A stretch of 20,087 nucleotides of DNA, from positions 1-20,087 of the IMG/VR virus record IMGVR_UViG_3300027852_000202; one strand, written 5' to 3'. Every line of letters begins with the position of its first letter. Within the stretch, counting starts at the first letter, position 1. The notes beneath the pieces were generated by a model. It did no database searches and was not told the origin of the DNA. It was given only the letters and a program-made list of their open reading frames with translations. This DNA comes from a virus. Below are positions 7,724-14,600 of the stretch, in pieces. A program made the translations under genes and the position numbers.

Positions 7724-9174
7724 TAGACTATGCTCATTTTTTGATATTCCAAAGGCTCCATTACGGCCTTAACTTTAGGTTTAAATAGCCCCATCATAAC
7801 GCTATCGGACTCATTTGGCGAATCTATATCTAAAGCCTTCATTTCTTTTTTATTCATTATTTGAATTAATCCGTTGGGATTGTCTTTCTTTGGTATGCGA
7901 CAAATCTCTGATCTTAAGCCAGCTATGTTGTCTATTCCATCAGAATCAAAGCTTATCATTTCATCAGGGTCTACGTACTCACCCTTAACTACACACCTGT
8001 ACGTATTATAGCAGCGAGTCGCTAATTCTGTGTAGTATTGCGCTCTGTTGTTCTTGAATGTCTCGGCGTAGGTCTTTGGCTTTGTCTGCTCGTCGTCGCC
8101 ATACTGAGGCATATAAACCTTTTTAGCATTGTCTTGACCTATCCCAGACAGAGAGCCCCTGAACATATGATATTTAATACCTGTAGCTGCAAAAGCGGTA
8201 GATACTTGGCGTTTAAGCCCTGCGCCCATTCCATCCCCGTCCCATATGAACCAGTTAGCGTTATGCTGTATAGCCAAACCTGTGGCCCAGTCGCACCCGT
8301 CGTCTATCTCTCCGGTGTCCTTTGACTTCACTATCTTAACTATAGAGCCGTGCCTTAATGCAAACCCTTTTGCATCGTCTCCGGTGTCTGATGGATCATG
8401 TGAAGCAATGATAGCTCCATGAGGTGTGAATACTTTCTTTAGCCTTTCTATTTTGTGGGCGTCAATACAGGCGTTAAACCAATCAACCTTAATGATAGCA
8501 CCATCAACACTATCGGAATTCTCCCCTTCCCAAATATGAGCATATTCAGCAGCAGGCTTTGTTTCTTCATGCTTAATTCTTAGGTCGTTTAGGTTTTTAG
8601 GAAAAAACGGATTGTCATAATAATTTATCTTAATGATGGTGTACATATCATCAAAATGCTCACTATGAGTCTGTAGCTCTGTTTTGAATGGCTCTATGAA
8701 CTCTTGACTAATAGGGTCAGCACTTGAGCCAGGGTTAAACGTAAACCAAAGCTCTGCGCCTTCTTCTCGTAGCGTGGGGATAAGTAAGTCTATTGATTTC
8801 TTTGAAAGAGTAGATGCTTCTTCTACCCAGAACACCTTGAACCCGTGCATAGACTTAACTGATTCAGGGTTCCTTGCAAGGCCTTTGTATTTTATGCATC
8901 CACCTGATTCATGGTAAATAGCATTATTCTGAACAGCGAACCCTTGAAGGTCTAGCCTTTCTATTTCTGACACAAACAATGAATGAACCGAATCATCTAT
9001 AGAGTTCATAAGCTCACGCATTGCGCCAACCTTTAACCCTTCTGTCTGCACTCGCATAAGCAATAGTCCAGCAACAGACATAGACTTACCGCCACCCCTT
9101 CCACCATATATAACCTTAAACTTCTTAGGCTTTAGTAGTGGTAGAAGCTTTTTAGGTAATTGTAGCTTAGGCAA
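7723..9174 (-). CDS. Terminase large subunit (PBSX-type), TTG start
   Basis: ATP-driven packaging motor and nuclease. Visible motifs are Walker A GGRGGGKS (24-31), Walker B VFWVEEA (114-120, catalytic E119), and motif III FTFNP (144-148). Also visible are YYDNPFFP (184-191) and IWEGE (213-217), both typical of PBSX-type large subunits, and an RNase-H-like nuclease that begins near SHDPSD (257-262, probable metal ligand D259). The length, 483 aa, is normal. The start is TTG (9174..9172): no ATG lies upstream of Walker A, and the next in-frame methionine (residue 32) would remove that motif. The gene follows the small subunit after 2 nt and shares a base with portal. Confidence 0.93.
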   Translation of the reverse strand: MPKLQLPKKLLPLLKPKKFKVIYGGRGGGKSMSVAGLLLMRVQTEGLKVGAMRELMNSIDDSVHSLFVSEIERLDLQGFAVQNNAIYHESGGCIKYKGLARNPESVKSMHGFKVFWVEEASTLSKKSIDLLIPTLREEGAELWFTFNPGSSADPISQEFIEPFKTELQTHSEHFDDMYTIIKINYYDNPFFPKNLNDLRIKHEETKPAAEYAHIWEGENSDSVDGAIIKVDWFNACIDAHKIERLKKVFTPHGAIIASHDPSDTGDDAKGFALRHGSIVKIVKSKDTGEIDDGCDWATGLAIQHNANWFIWDGDGMGAGLKRQVSTAFAATGIKYHMFRGSLSGIGQDNAKKVYMPQYGDDEQTKPKTYAETFKNNRAQYYTELATRCYNTYRCVVKGEYVDPDEMISFDSDGIDNIAGLRSEICRIPKKDNPNGLIQIMNKKEMKALDIDSPNESDSVMMGLFKPKVKAVMEPLEYQKMSIV

Positions 9175-9176
9175 AT

Positions 9177-9590
9177 TTATAAATCTTCTGGTTTAATGAC
9201 TTCTATCACCCACTTATGCTCTTGGGGTTTTCCGTCTGGGCCGCTTACTTCCTTCTTGTCTACTGATAGTCCGTGTATCTTAGCCTTGCCCATAGTAGCT
9301 CCTGTCATGGCTGCTGGCTGTGCTGTTTCCTTTGCCAACTCTCTTGCTTCTTCAAGCTCTTTAGTCAGAGAATCAACGGTTACATTGTGTCGCTCTCTAT
9401 GTGTTTCTTGTAATTCAATCACCCTTTCAGCCACCTTGCGGTTTGCAAACAATACGCTTGCTTGCTCCCAAACAGTCTTTGCTGCCATGTTTTCAGCATC
9501 ATAAGCACGCCTATATGCTTCTGATTGATTGCCGCCGCACTCGATATATGCTTGACAGGCTTTCTCTTGTTTTTCAGTTAACCCCTTCAC
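9177..9590 (-). CDS. Terminase small subunit, GTG start
   Basis: DNA-recognition subunit that starts packaging. The N-terminus LTEKQEKACQAYIECGGNQS and EAYRRAYDAENM is the standard helix-turn-helix of the Terminase_2 family. The middle is helical (RKVAERVIELQETHRERHNV), forming the oligomerization core. The C-terminal part (GKAKIHGLSVDKKEVSG) also fits the family. The length, 137 aa, is typical. The start is GTG at 9590..9588, overlapping the stop of the Tat-signal gene as GTGA, so its translation is coupled to that gene. Confidence 0.88.
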   Translation of the reverse strand: MKGLTEKQEKACQAYIECGGNQSEAYRRAYDAENMAAKTVWEQASVLFANRKVAERVIELQETHRERHNVTVDSLTKELEEARELAKETAQPAAMTGATMGKAKIHGLSVDKKEVSGPDGKPQEHKWVIEVIKPEDL

Positions 9591-9853
9591 TTATCATTCC
9601 TAACTATAGCTATATTTGGCATTTTAATAGATGTGCTATATTTGTACTCACCCTCATAAACATGATCATAAGGAAGATCATCAAATAATTTATTAGTTTC
9701 TATTGTAGATTCTACAGCCTGATCAAGAGGCCCGCTTATAATGGCTGTCTTCTGAGTTGTGGATTTAGTTATATCAGACTTTGCTGATAGATTAGGCGCT
9801 TGAATAGCCGCTACTGTAGCTATAATTGATTTTATAAATGATCTTCGTTTCAT
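9587..9853 (-). CDS. Small protein with a twin-arginine (Tat) signal, 88 aa
   Basis: The N-terminus MKRRSFIKSIIATVAAI carries the Tat consensus (K-R-R-x-F-I-K) followed by a short hydrophobic stretch (about residues 9-18) and a possible cleavage point near NLSA-KS (residues 21-24). The mature part is about 64 residues, polar, without cysteines or metal motifs, and with acidic/aromatic text (FDDLPYDHVYEGEYKYS). I do not recognise it. A good Shine-Dalgarno (AAGGAA) precedes the ATG, and the stop overlaps the GTG of the small terminase gene. Export by Tat to the periplasm of the host is inferred from the signal alone; a cofactor or folded-protein role is not evident. Confidence 0.7.
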   Translation of the reverse strand: MKRRSFIKSIIATVAAIQAPNLSAKSDITKSTTQKTAIISGPLDQAVESTIETNKLFDDLPYDHVYEGEYKYSTSIKMPNIAIVRNDK

Positions 9854-9915
9854 AGCAATTCCTTAAGGTTATTCGCTAAGTTTATTAGATGTTTATTTTA
9901 GCACATATTAGACTA

Positions 9916-10125
9916 TTAATCATCTATTGCGCCTGCTTGTAGAGCTTCCATTAATCCGCTGTACTCATAACAAACGCCTGTTGCATCGGTTAAATTCCAT
10001 ATTCCATTGCGATAATAAATACTGCATTCATCATTATGGAATATAAATTTTCCATATCTATCATTAGATACTGAATATCCTAGAGTTATAGCTGGTACGG
10101 CCAATCTAATGGACTCATCAGTCAT
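9916..10125 (-). CDS. Hypothetical protein, 69 aa
   Basis: Unrecognised small protein, predicted beta-rich, with aromatic residues spaced through the centre (YGKFIFHNDE, IYYRNGIWNL). Its ATG shares a base with the stop of the gene before it (TAATG), and it is the last member of a chain of overlapping small genes from 11467 down to 9916. A 62-nt gap then precedes the Tat-signal gene. No motif suggests a function. Confidence 0.65.
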   Translation of the reverse strand: MTDESIRLAVPAITLGYSVSNDRYGKFIFHNDECSIYYRNGIWNLTDATGVCYEYSGLMEALQAGAIDD

Positions 10126-10481
10126 TATCTATTTAATCCCACGTTAAAATCCACTCTACCGCCAAATATAAACAGATACCAATCATCAATTCTAGCCTTA
10201 ATAACCGCTCTTTCTTCTGCCTTGTTGCTGTCTTGAATCTCTTGATAAGTGCGACTATTTGACCTTGTTTGAAGGGCTATATCCTTTACTCTGTAGTAAA
10301 GTTTATCATTTTTACCTAGGTCAATTAATACTAATTCTTCGTTCTTTAGCATCCTAGTGAATACATTGTTTAGCTTTTGAGGCTTACACATGAAAAATAA
10401 TGCTATATCTCTTTTGTTAAATCGCTCGTTTATTGGGATAAGGTTTAAGTGCGCTCTGACTTTGTTTGAGAAATCGCTCAT
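10125..10481 (-). CDS. Winged-helix-like small protein A, 118 aa
   Basis: Likely a DNA-binding protein. Residues about 20-72 read as helix, helix, helix and wing: FNKRDIALFFMC, then QKLNNVFTRMLKNEEL, then KLYYRVKDIAL. This segment aligns with the upstream neighbour (10478..10834), sharing K-x-x-x-LN-x-x-F-x-x-x-x-K and Y-x-R-x-KDI-x-L. Both are exactly 118 aa, so they look like an old tandem duplication. The C-terminal part (YLFIFGGRVDF) differs from the neighbour's. It has a 4-base overlap (ATGA) with the upstream gene. Winged-helix fold and DNA binding are inferred from the secondary-structure pattern, not from a known family. Confidence 0.65.
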   Translation of the reverse strand: MSDFSNKVRAHLNLIPINERFNKRDIALFFMCKPQKLNNVFTRMLKNEELVLIDLGKNDKLYYRVKDIALQTRSNSRTYQEIQDSNKAEERAVIKARIDDWYLFIFGGRVDFNVGLNR

Positions 10482-10834
10482 AGCTCACTCACCTCTAGCT
10501 TATATCCGTATTGGCCTGCATGACTTCCATAATAATCAATATCTGCCCTCATTGGTGTTGGAGTCCAGAACCTCCAAGCATGTTCACATAATTTATTCAT
10601 ATTGTCCTTATAGGTGTAAACAGGTGCTAGCTCTATGTCTTTAGCCCTTTGGTAGATAAAAGGGCGCTCTCCCTTGTTTAATCGCTTTATATAGCCGTCT
10701 TTGGTTAATTGCTTGAATAGATCGTTTAGCCTTGAATGCTTAAAGCCTAGCTGATCGCATACCCACAACCTGGTAAATTTAAACCGTTTCTTTAATGTGC
10801 TTATTAGCTCTTTGGCTTCTTCTTCTGTGTTCAT
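10478..10834 (-). CDS. Winged-helix-like small protein B, 118 aa
   Basis: Likely a DNA-binding protein related to the next gene. The N-terminal half reads as a winged helix: EAKELISTLKKRFKFTRLWV, then QLGFKHSRLNDLFKQLTKDG, then a wing ERPFIYQRAKDIELAP. The C-terminal part contains an aromatic/proline segment (HAWRFWTPTPMRADIDYYG) absent from its relative. It is joined to both neighbours by 4-base overlaps. The transcriptional or replication role is unknown; tandem relatives with different C-termini could bind similar DNA but different partners. Confidence 0.65.
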   Translation of the reverse strand: MNTEEEAKELISTLKKRFKFTRLWVCDQLGFKHSRLNDLFKQLTKDGYIKRLNKGERPFIYQRAKDIELAPVYTYKDNMNKLCEHAWRFWTPTPMRADIDYYGSHAGQYGYKLEVSEL

Positions 10835-11118
10835 GATTCACCTATTCGCTTATAACAGACAAAAAGTCCGTTCTTCTCTATCCATCGCTCTAGGTATTTA
10901 TACCTATATACCTTGTTTCTGTAGACAATAGTGCGTCTGTAAGGGTCAACCATTAGCTTTTTCTTATTCGTTAATGGAATAATTGCGTACATTTTGCTGC
11001 CGCATAGCTTGTAGTCGTAGGGTATCTCGTGATCCTTTAATCGCTTAAGCTCTGTTTTGATTAAGTCCTGAGTGCTTTTAAACTCATCTGTTGCCATTAG
11101 TTTTTCGCTAAATATCAT
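10831..11118 (-). CDS. Hypothetical basic protein, 95 aa
   Basis: An unrecognised, strongly basic protein with an N-terminal helix (KSTQDLIKTELKRLKDHEI) and a beta-rich, Tyr/Arg/Lys-rich second half (DPYRRTIVYRNKVYRYKYLE). The basic aromatic patch suggests nucleic-acid contact, but no known motif is present. Met1 is chosen because a GGAG Shine-Dalgarno lies 8 nt before it; Met8 would lack one. It overlaps the genes on both sides by 4 bases. Confidence 0.65.
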   Translation of the reverse strand: MIFSEKLMATDEFKSTQDLIKTELKRLKDHEIPYDYKLCGSKMYAIIPLTNKKKLMVDPYRRTIVYRNKVYRYKYLERWIEKNGLFVCYKRIGES

Positions 11119-11321
11119 TTATCTATCTCCGCATTGAGAATAGCTTTCATTAATTCCTTGCTTTTACTGATTGAAAGCTTTAAGAACCAATCTGTACGAC
11201 CAGCATCATGATAACAAGCCTCTCGCTGCTTCTTTAGCAGGTCATTAACCTCTGATTGAGTGTAAAGCTTACCGCCTTCACGAAATTTATTACACGCGCT
11301 TATAAACGTTTCATCGCTCAT
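11115..11321 (-). CDS. Hypothetical protein, 68 aa
   Basis: A small helical protein in the overlapping gene chain. The segment LYTQSEVNDLLKKQREACYH is the clearest feature and recurs in small phage proteins of unknown function, where a Y-T/S-x-x-E-x-x-x-L-L helix is followed by basic residues. There are ATGA overlaps at both ends. No function can be assigned. Confidence 0.65.
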   Translation of the reverse strand: MSDETFISACNKFREGGKLYTQSEVNDLLKKQREACYHDAGRTDWFLKLSISKSKELMKAILNAEIDK

Positions 11322-11467
11322 TTCTTCATATTCCTCAATTCTCTCAATATCTCTTCACTGGCTTTAAATGAAAAAGAACAGTTAACCCATCGAAAGCCGT
11401 CACTATTCAAGACTAACCAGCCTATAATCTCACAGTCTTTGTTTATGAATGTCTGCTCTGTTGTCAT
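11318..11467 (-). CDS. Small hypothetical protein, 49 aa
   Basis: A short open frame (MTTEQTFINKDCEIIGW...) that ends in RELRNMKK with its TGA overlapping the ATG of the next gene (ATGA). An AAGGTG Shine-Dalgarno lies 5 nt before the start, formed by the last codons of the lipoprotein gene. It fills what would otherwise be a gap in a chain of overlapping genes, which is good support. The product is small and soluble, with no known motif. Confidence 0.6.
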   Translation of the reverse strand: MTTEQTFINKDCEIIGWLVLNSDGFRWVNCSFSFKASEEILRELRNMKK

Positions 11468-11470
11468 ATG

Positions 11471-11761
11471 TCACCTTCTTCTTATGCTGCTTGATGCAGA
11501 TGAAGAGCTACTTGATAAGCTGCCAACGCCAAGCGCAAAACCAAAGTCATACCATCCGCCATTATTATAAATTGCATAAATAGATGTTGATTCAGAGAAT
11601 AACGAAACGATCCAAGCAAAAGGCAATATCATCCCATGCCATAGCCCATACCAAAAACCTACAGGATTAGTGGCTACAGCCTCACTAAACGTCACAGTAT
11701 CGGCGCATCCTGTAAACAACAAAGCAATACATATAACCCCTAATAATTTACTTATCTTCAT
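11471..11761 (-). CDS. Lipoprotein with membrane segment, 96 aa
   Basis: A probable envelope lipoprotein. A short basic N-terminus (MKISK) leads into a hydrophobic stretch and the lipobox LLFTGC, with the lipidated cysteine at residue 18. A second hydrophobic aromatic segment follows (VGFWYGLWHGMILPFAWIV), then AIYNNGGWYDFGFALGVG and a serine-run tail ending IRRR. Bacterial lipoproteins of this kind (GFWYGLWHG ... YNNGGWYDFGF) are common conserved hypotheticals. The start at 11761 is preferred over the ATG at 11776 because GAGGG lies 9 nt upstream. In a phage such a protein could change the host surface, for example in superinfection exclusion; that is inference. Confidence 0.75.
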   Translation of the reverse strand: MKISKLLGVICIALLFTGCADTVTFSEAVATNPVGFWYGLWHGMILPFAWIVSLFSESTSIYAIYNNGGWYDFGFALGVGSLSSSSSSASSSIRRR

Positions 11762-11894
11762 CTTCTTTACCCTCATATAAGCTCTCTCTGTCGCTGTCCT
11801 TGATTAAATTCATGGTATCTTCAAGGTTCATCGCTGCCAGGCTCTCTTGATCTGTTTCTTCTTCAAATCCTTGATCTATTTCTTCTTGTGTCAT
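11748..11894 (-). CDS. Small acidic protein, 48 aa
   Basis: A short frame with an excellent Shine-Dalgarno (GAGGTGA, 4 nt before ATG). It begins MTQEEIDQGFEEETDQES and ends SLYEGKEDEDK; more than a third of residues are D or E. The last codons contain GAAGATGAAGAT, which in another frame supplies the start codon of the lipoprotein, so the genes overlap by 14 nt. No motif is seen. DNA-mimic or anti-host roles are common for tiny acidic phage proteins but nothing here proves one. Confidence 0.6.
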   Translation of the reverse strand: MTQEEIDQGFEEETDQESLAAMNLEDTMNLIKDSDRESLYEGKEDEDK

Positions 11895-11897
11895 AAA

Positions 11898-12149
11898 TCA
11901 CCTCACTTTTAATTTCTTTCTTCTTAATGCTGTAGCTATGAGCGCTTGAGTAACTTCATCCTTGCTTTTTTTCTTGCACTTTCCACAAAGCCAGTTATCT
12001 CTATCTATCTTTCTAATAGCTGAAAGACAAAATTTCGCAATAAACCCACACTCATGGCATTCAACATTATAATCCCTATCAAAAGTAGCTCCACTTTGTT
12101 TCTTTGCTTGAGATAGCGCGGCAAAGTTTTTTTCTCCTACCATCCTCAT
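11898..12149 (-). CDS. Zinc-ribbon protein, 83 aa
   Basis: Has two CxxC knuckles, CHEC and CGKC, 27 residues apart, a classic zinc-ribbon spacing. A basic C-terminal helix follows (KKKSKDEVTQAL...ALRRKKLKVR), which suggests DNA or RNA binding. The frame can be extended to a TTG at 12182, but that codon lies inside a terminator hairpin. The ATG at 12149, preceded by AGAGAGAA, is the sensible start. Together with the preceding terminator this makes it the first gene of the next leftward message or a read-through product. The family is not recognised. Confidence 0.7.
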   Translation of the reverse strand: MRMVGEKNFAALSQAKKQSGATFDRDYNVECHECGFIAKFCLSAIRKIDRDNWLCGKCKKKSKDEVTQALIATALRRKKLKVR

Positions 12150-12167
12150 AACATTCTCTCTCTTATT

Positions 12168-12195
12168 AAAAAGCCCCCTCAAAGGGTAGAGGGGG
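12168..12195 (-). terminator. Rho-independent terminator after the recombination genes
   Basis: On the minus strand CCCCCTC (12195..12189), an 8-nt loop and GAGGGGG (12180..12174) form a perfect 7-bp GC-rich stem followed by CTTTTTAA. It lies 29 nt after the stop of the coiled-coil gene. It should end or attenuate the early leftward message, so late-type genes downstream need read-through, antitermination or another promoter. Confidence 0.88.
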
Positions 12196-12223
12196 AATAC
12201 TCACTACGACTCGGTTAAATCAA

Positions 12224-13252
12224 TTAATAGCTTATTTTCACATTTGGGATTGTTCTTTTTGCTATTAATGTTATAGCTTTTTTAGCATTTGTTTCATTCA
12301 TACCTCCTGCTACAAGCGCATCTACAGCCGCATTATTAATAGATGCCTTATGTTTTTTGTTTTTCTCCCTTGCCTCTGCCTCATCTAATAACCGCTTTTT
12401 TTCTGCCTCTTGCTCGTCCTTGATACGCTGCTCAGTTTCCTTAGCTTCACGCTCTGCAAGTTCAGCAGCTTCTTTTAACTCACGCTCTCTGTTTTCAGCT
12501 TCAAGACGCTCTTTCTGTGCGGCTAATTCTGAGGCTTTTATAGCTCTTTCTTCGGCTTCCTTAGCTATCTGTTCTTCGCGTTCTTTTTGCTTTCTATCTG
12601 CATCCTGCTTGTCTAGTTCAGCCTGCTTTGCGTCAAGTTCTGCTTGCTGCTCTAGCATTAGTTTTTGCTGTGCTTCATATTCTGCTTGTTGCTTCTCGAA
12701 TATTTCACGCTCTGCGATAGCATTTTCTAACGTATCTTTAACATTAAGCATTGACTCTTTTGCTGCTTCTATTTGATCTTCAAACTCTACATTGTTAATA
12801 ACAATTTCATTTGCAGCCTTTAACCTGGAGTTCAATACCTTTAAATCAGCACCTAATAAACCCTCAACCAGATTATTTATGTCAGTAACTTTCTGCTCAA
12901 TAGCAGCGATATGCGCGGCTTCTGCATCTAGTTTAGCCTGCTCAATAGCTTTCAATTCATCATCGCGCTTCTGTTTTTCAAGCTTAAACGGGCTCTCAAT
13001 TTCTAGTATTTCCGTTGTTATTCGCTTTGCTTCTGCGTCAATCAAACGACCACGGGCCAATGATTCAGCCTTTAGCTCTTTACGCTTTGCCTCAATTCCT
13101 GTGCGATAAGGCGAAATTATCTTAAGTGCTGACTTAATATCAGCGTATCCTTTTTCTGTTGATGAATCTGGAACCAGTGAAAACTTAGCTTTTAATTCTT
13201 GTAAAGCCGCATCTGTTATTCCATATTCAACCATTTGATTTGCATTGCTCAT
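12224..13252 (-). CDS. Coiled-coil protein paired with RecT, 342 aa
   Basis: The N-terminal 95 residues have the pattern YGITDAALQELKAKFSLVPD, then STEKGYADIKSALKIISPYR and EAKRKELKAESLARGRLIDA. I associate this pattern with a phage family encoded next to single-strand annealing proteins. Residues about 95-300 are an almost unbroken coiled coil rich in A, E, K and Q (for example QAELDAKQAELDKQDADRKQ). A compact helical C-terminus follows (INNAAVDALVAGGMNETNAK). It overlaps the RecT gene by 4 bases and ends before a strong terminator, so the two form a unit. No nuclease motif is visible. It may act as a structural or accessory partner in recombination (inference). Confidence 0.7.
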   Translation of the reverse strand: MSNANQMVEYGITDAALQELKAKFSLVPDSSTEKGYADIKSALKIISPYRTGIEAKRKELKAESLARGRLIDAEAKRITTEILEIESPFKLEKQKRDDELKAIEQAKLDAEAAHIAAIEQKVTDINNLVEGLLGADLKVLNSRLKAANEIVINNVEFEDQIEAAKESMLNVKDTLENAIAEREIFEKQQAEYEAQQKLMLEQQAELDAKQAELDKQDADRKQKEREEQIAKEAEERAIKASELAAQKERLEAENRERELKEAAELAEREAKETEQRIKDEQEAEKKRLLDEAEAREKNKKHKASINNAAVDALVAGGMNETNAKKAITLIAKRTIPNVKISY

Positions 13253-14205
13253 TGATTTTCTCCATTCATTGCTAATAATTTTTTAATTACTGATCTATAC
13301 AAAATATCACAGCCTTCCGGCTTTTCTTTTCCAAACTTACTAAAAACAGCCATTTGCTCATCGTTTGAAAGCCTTCTATATCCGTCCTGAACTCGTTTAT
13401 AGTCCATTTCGTCTACATCGGCATCAATTACCTCTTTGAATGCTATATAAGCCTTATCAACTAAATCCATATTAATTTGCTCACCACTTATAGCCCCTTT
13501 GTCAAACTCAATCCCTTCATGCTGATTAATAACGTCAATAGCCTTTGCTATTCGCTCGTTCTTGTCTGATTTAGGCCATGTTTTAGAGGCTCGTTTAAAA
13601 ATTGTTTTCTTTGCCATTTCGTAAAACCAATCTTTCCACGGCCCAGTTCTAGCTGTTGATTTATCTCTAACCTGGTTAATTTCTTCTGCGCTCATAACGT
13701 CAACAAGACAATCGCCCTCTTTAGTCTTTGCCATGCAATAAACACCAGTAAACTCGCCTCTATCTTTTGAGAATACGTCTGCTGTGTGATTTGGAGCCAT
13801 TGCAGGGCCGTTATATTCAAACTTATCATTAGCATAAACAATATCAGCCTTAGCCCACAATATAGAGCCGCTATCCGTCGCTAACTTAATTAAGCCTTTG
13901 TAGCTTATATCTAAGCAGCAATCACCGCCACGAGGCACTAGATAGGCGTACTGGGTTGCTGGGTTAAGACTTAACCCGATAGCTGCAATATTTATAACCG
14001 CATTTCTCAATGATTCAGGATTAGTGTTCGCTATTCCCATAAGATAATCGTTTTTCTTAATGGTCTGCATTGCGAACATTGCTTCTGTATCGTAGTTAAC
14101 GAAATTGTTTACAGCGTTTATCTCGTTAAACTTCTTTTTAGAGTTAGCTAGCGACACCATCCAGTTAGATAGTTGCTTTTCTTGTGGTACTTGCTCATTT
14201 TCCAT
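13249..14205 (-). CDS. recT: RecT-family single-strand annealing protein
   Basis: Anneals complementary single strands during phage recombination and repair. The recognisable RecT segments are the N-terminal helix after LSNWMVSLANSKKKF and SLRNAVINIAAIGLSLNPAT, then QYAYLVPRGGDCCLDISYKG followed by LIKLATDSGSI. Further on come GVYCMAKTKEGD, MSAEEINQVRDKS, and GPWKDWFYEMAKKTIFKRAS followed by KTWP, the conserved W-x-x-W/F-x-x-x-M-x-x-K block. The length, 318 aa, is normal. The ATG at 14205 is preferred over the one at 14211 because GAGGGG lies 7 nt before it but only 1 nt before the other. No RecE or YqaJ-type exonuclease gene lies beside it in the window. Confidence 0.9.
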   Translation of the reverse strand: MENEQVPQEKQLSNWMVSLANSKKKFNEINAVNNFVNYDTEAMFAMQTIKKNDYLMGIANTNPESLRNAVINIAAIGLSLNPATQYAYLVPRGGDCCLDISYKGLIKLATDSGSILWAKADIVYANDKFEYNGPAMAPNHTADVFSKDRGEFTGVYCMAKTKEGDCLVDVMSAEEINQVRDKSTARTGPWKDWFYEMAKKTIFKRASKTWPKSDKNERIAKAIDVINQHEGIEFDKGAISGEQINMDLVDKAYIAFKEVIDADVDEMDYKRVQDGYRRLSNDEQMAVFSKFGKEKPEGCDILYRSVIKKLLAMNGENQ

Positions 14206-14216
14206 TGTCATTCCCC

Positions 14217-14414
14217 TCAGAATATCTCTTCTCTAGCCATTTCTTGCACTACATCACTGAATTGATCGTTAAATATATCCAGGTCAATGTCGTTTAACGG
14301 TATCCCGCTTTTATATTCAGCATAAGCACAATAACTATCAACACAATCAGGATAGTCTCGCTTGCTTATGCCTTCTATCTTTATGGTCTTTAGGTTTATG
14401 TCTTTAATGTTCAT
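14217..14414 (-). CDS. Hypothetical protein, 65 aa
   Basis: An acidic small protein ahead of recT. The C-terminal half (DIDLDIFNDQFSDVVQEMAR) is helical and the centre has two cysteines (DCVDSYC) without a matching second pair. It shares a base with the stop of the previous gene (TGATG). Position in the early leftward unit suggests an accessory early function; nothing more can be said. Confidence 0.6.
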   Translation of the reverse strand: MNIKDINLKTIKIEGISKRDYPDCVDSYCAYAEYKSGIPLNDIDLDIFNDQFSDVVQEMAREEIF

Positions 14415-14599
14415 CAGGTATGGCCACCTAAATCAACTTGCTTATATTTATCATTAATATCTGGTTTTTCATCTTTTCTAGCCAGATAATATTCATAGTT
14501 GCATCCAACAATATAATTACCTTTCCCTTGCTCAGATACTTTTTTTAGTATCTCTATTACTTCATCTACAGTTGCGTATTCCTCTATTTCTCTGTTCAT
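14414..14599 (-). CDS. Hypothetical protein, 61 aa
   Basis: A short early protein whose N-terminal half is a helix (TVDEVIEILKKVSEQGKGNY) followed by a strand (YIVGCNYEYYLARKDE). The text is acid/base mixed without known motifs. Its start follows the stop of the preceding gene by 1 nt, and its stop overlaps the next ATG (TGATG). Confidence 0.6.
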   Translation of the reverse strand: MNREIEEYATVDEVIEILKKVSEQGKGNYIVGCNYEYYLARKDEKPDINDKYKQVDLGGHT

Positions 14600-14600
14600 C

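Noticed and set aside
7272-7772. Long plus-strand open frame of 166 codons
   Set aside because: Lies opposite the portal and terminase genes, has serine/leucine-rich shadow composition, no ribosome site and no domain.
12150-12182. TTG-start extension of the zinc-ribbon gene
   Set aside because: The extension begins inside the 3' arm of a strong terminator; the ATG at 12149 has a better ribosome site.
12357-13109. Plus-strand serine-rich open frames
   Set aside because: They are the antisense of the Glu/Ala/Lys coiled coil (GAA/GCA codons read as Ser/Cys codons on the other strand).
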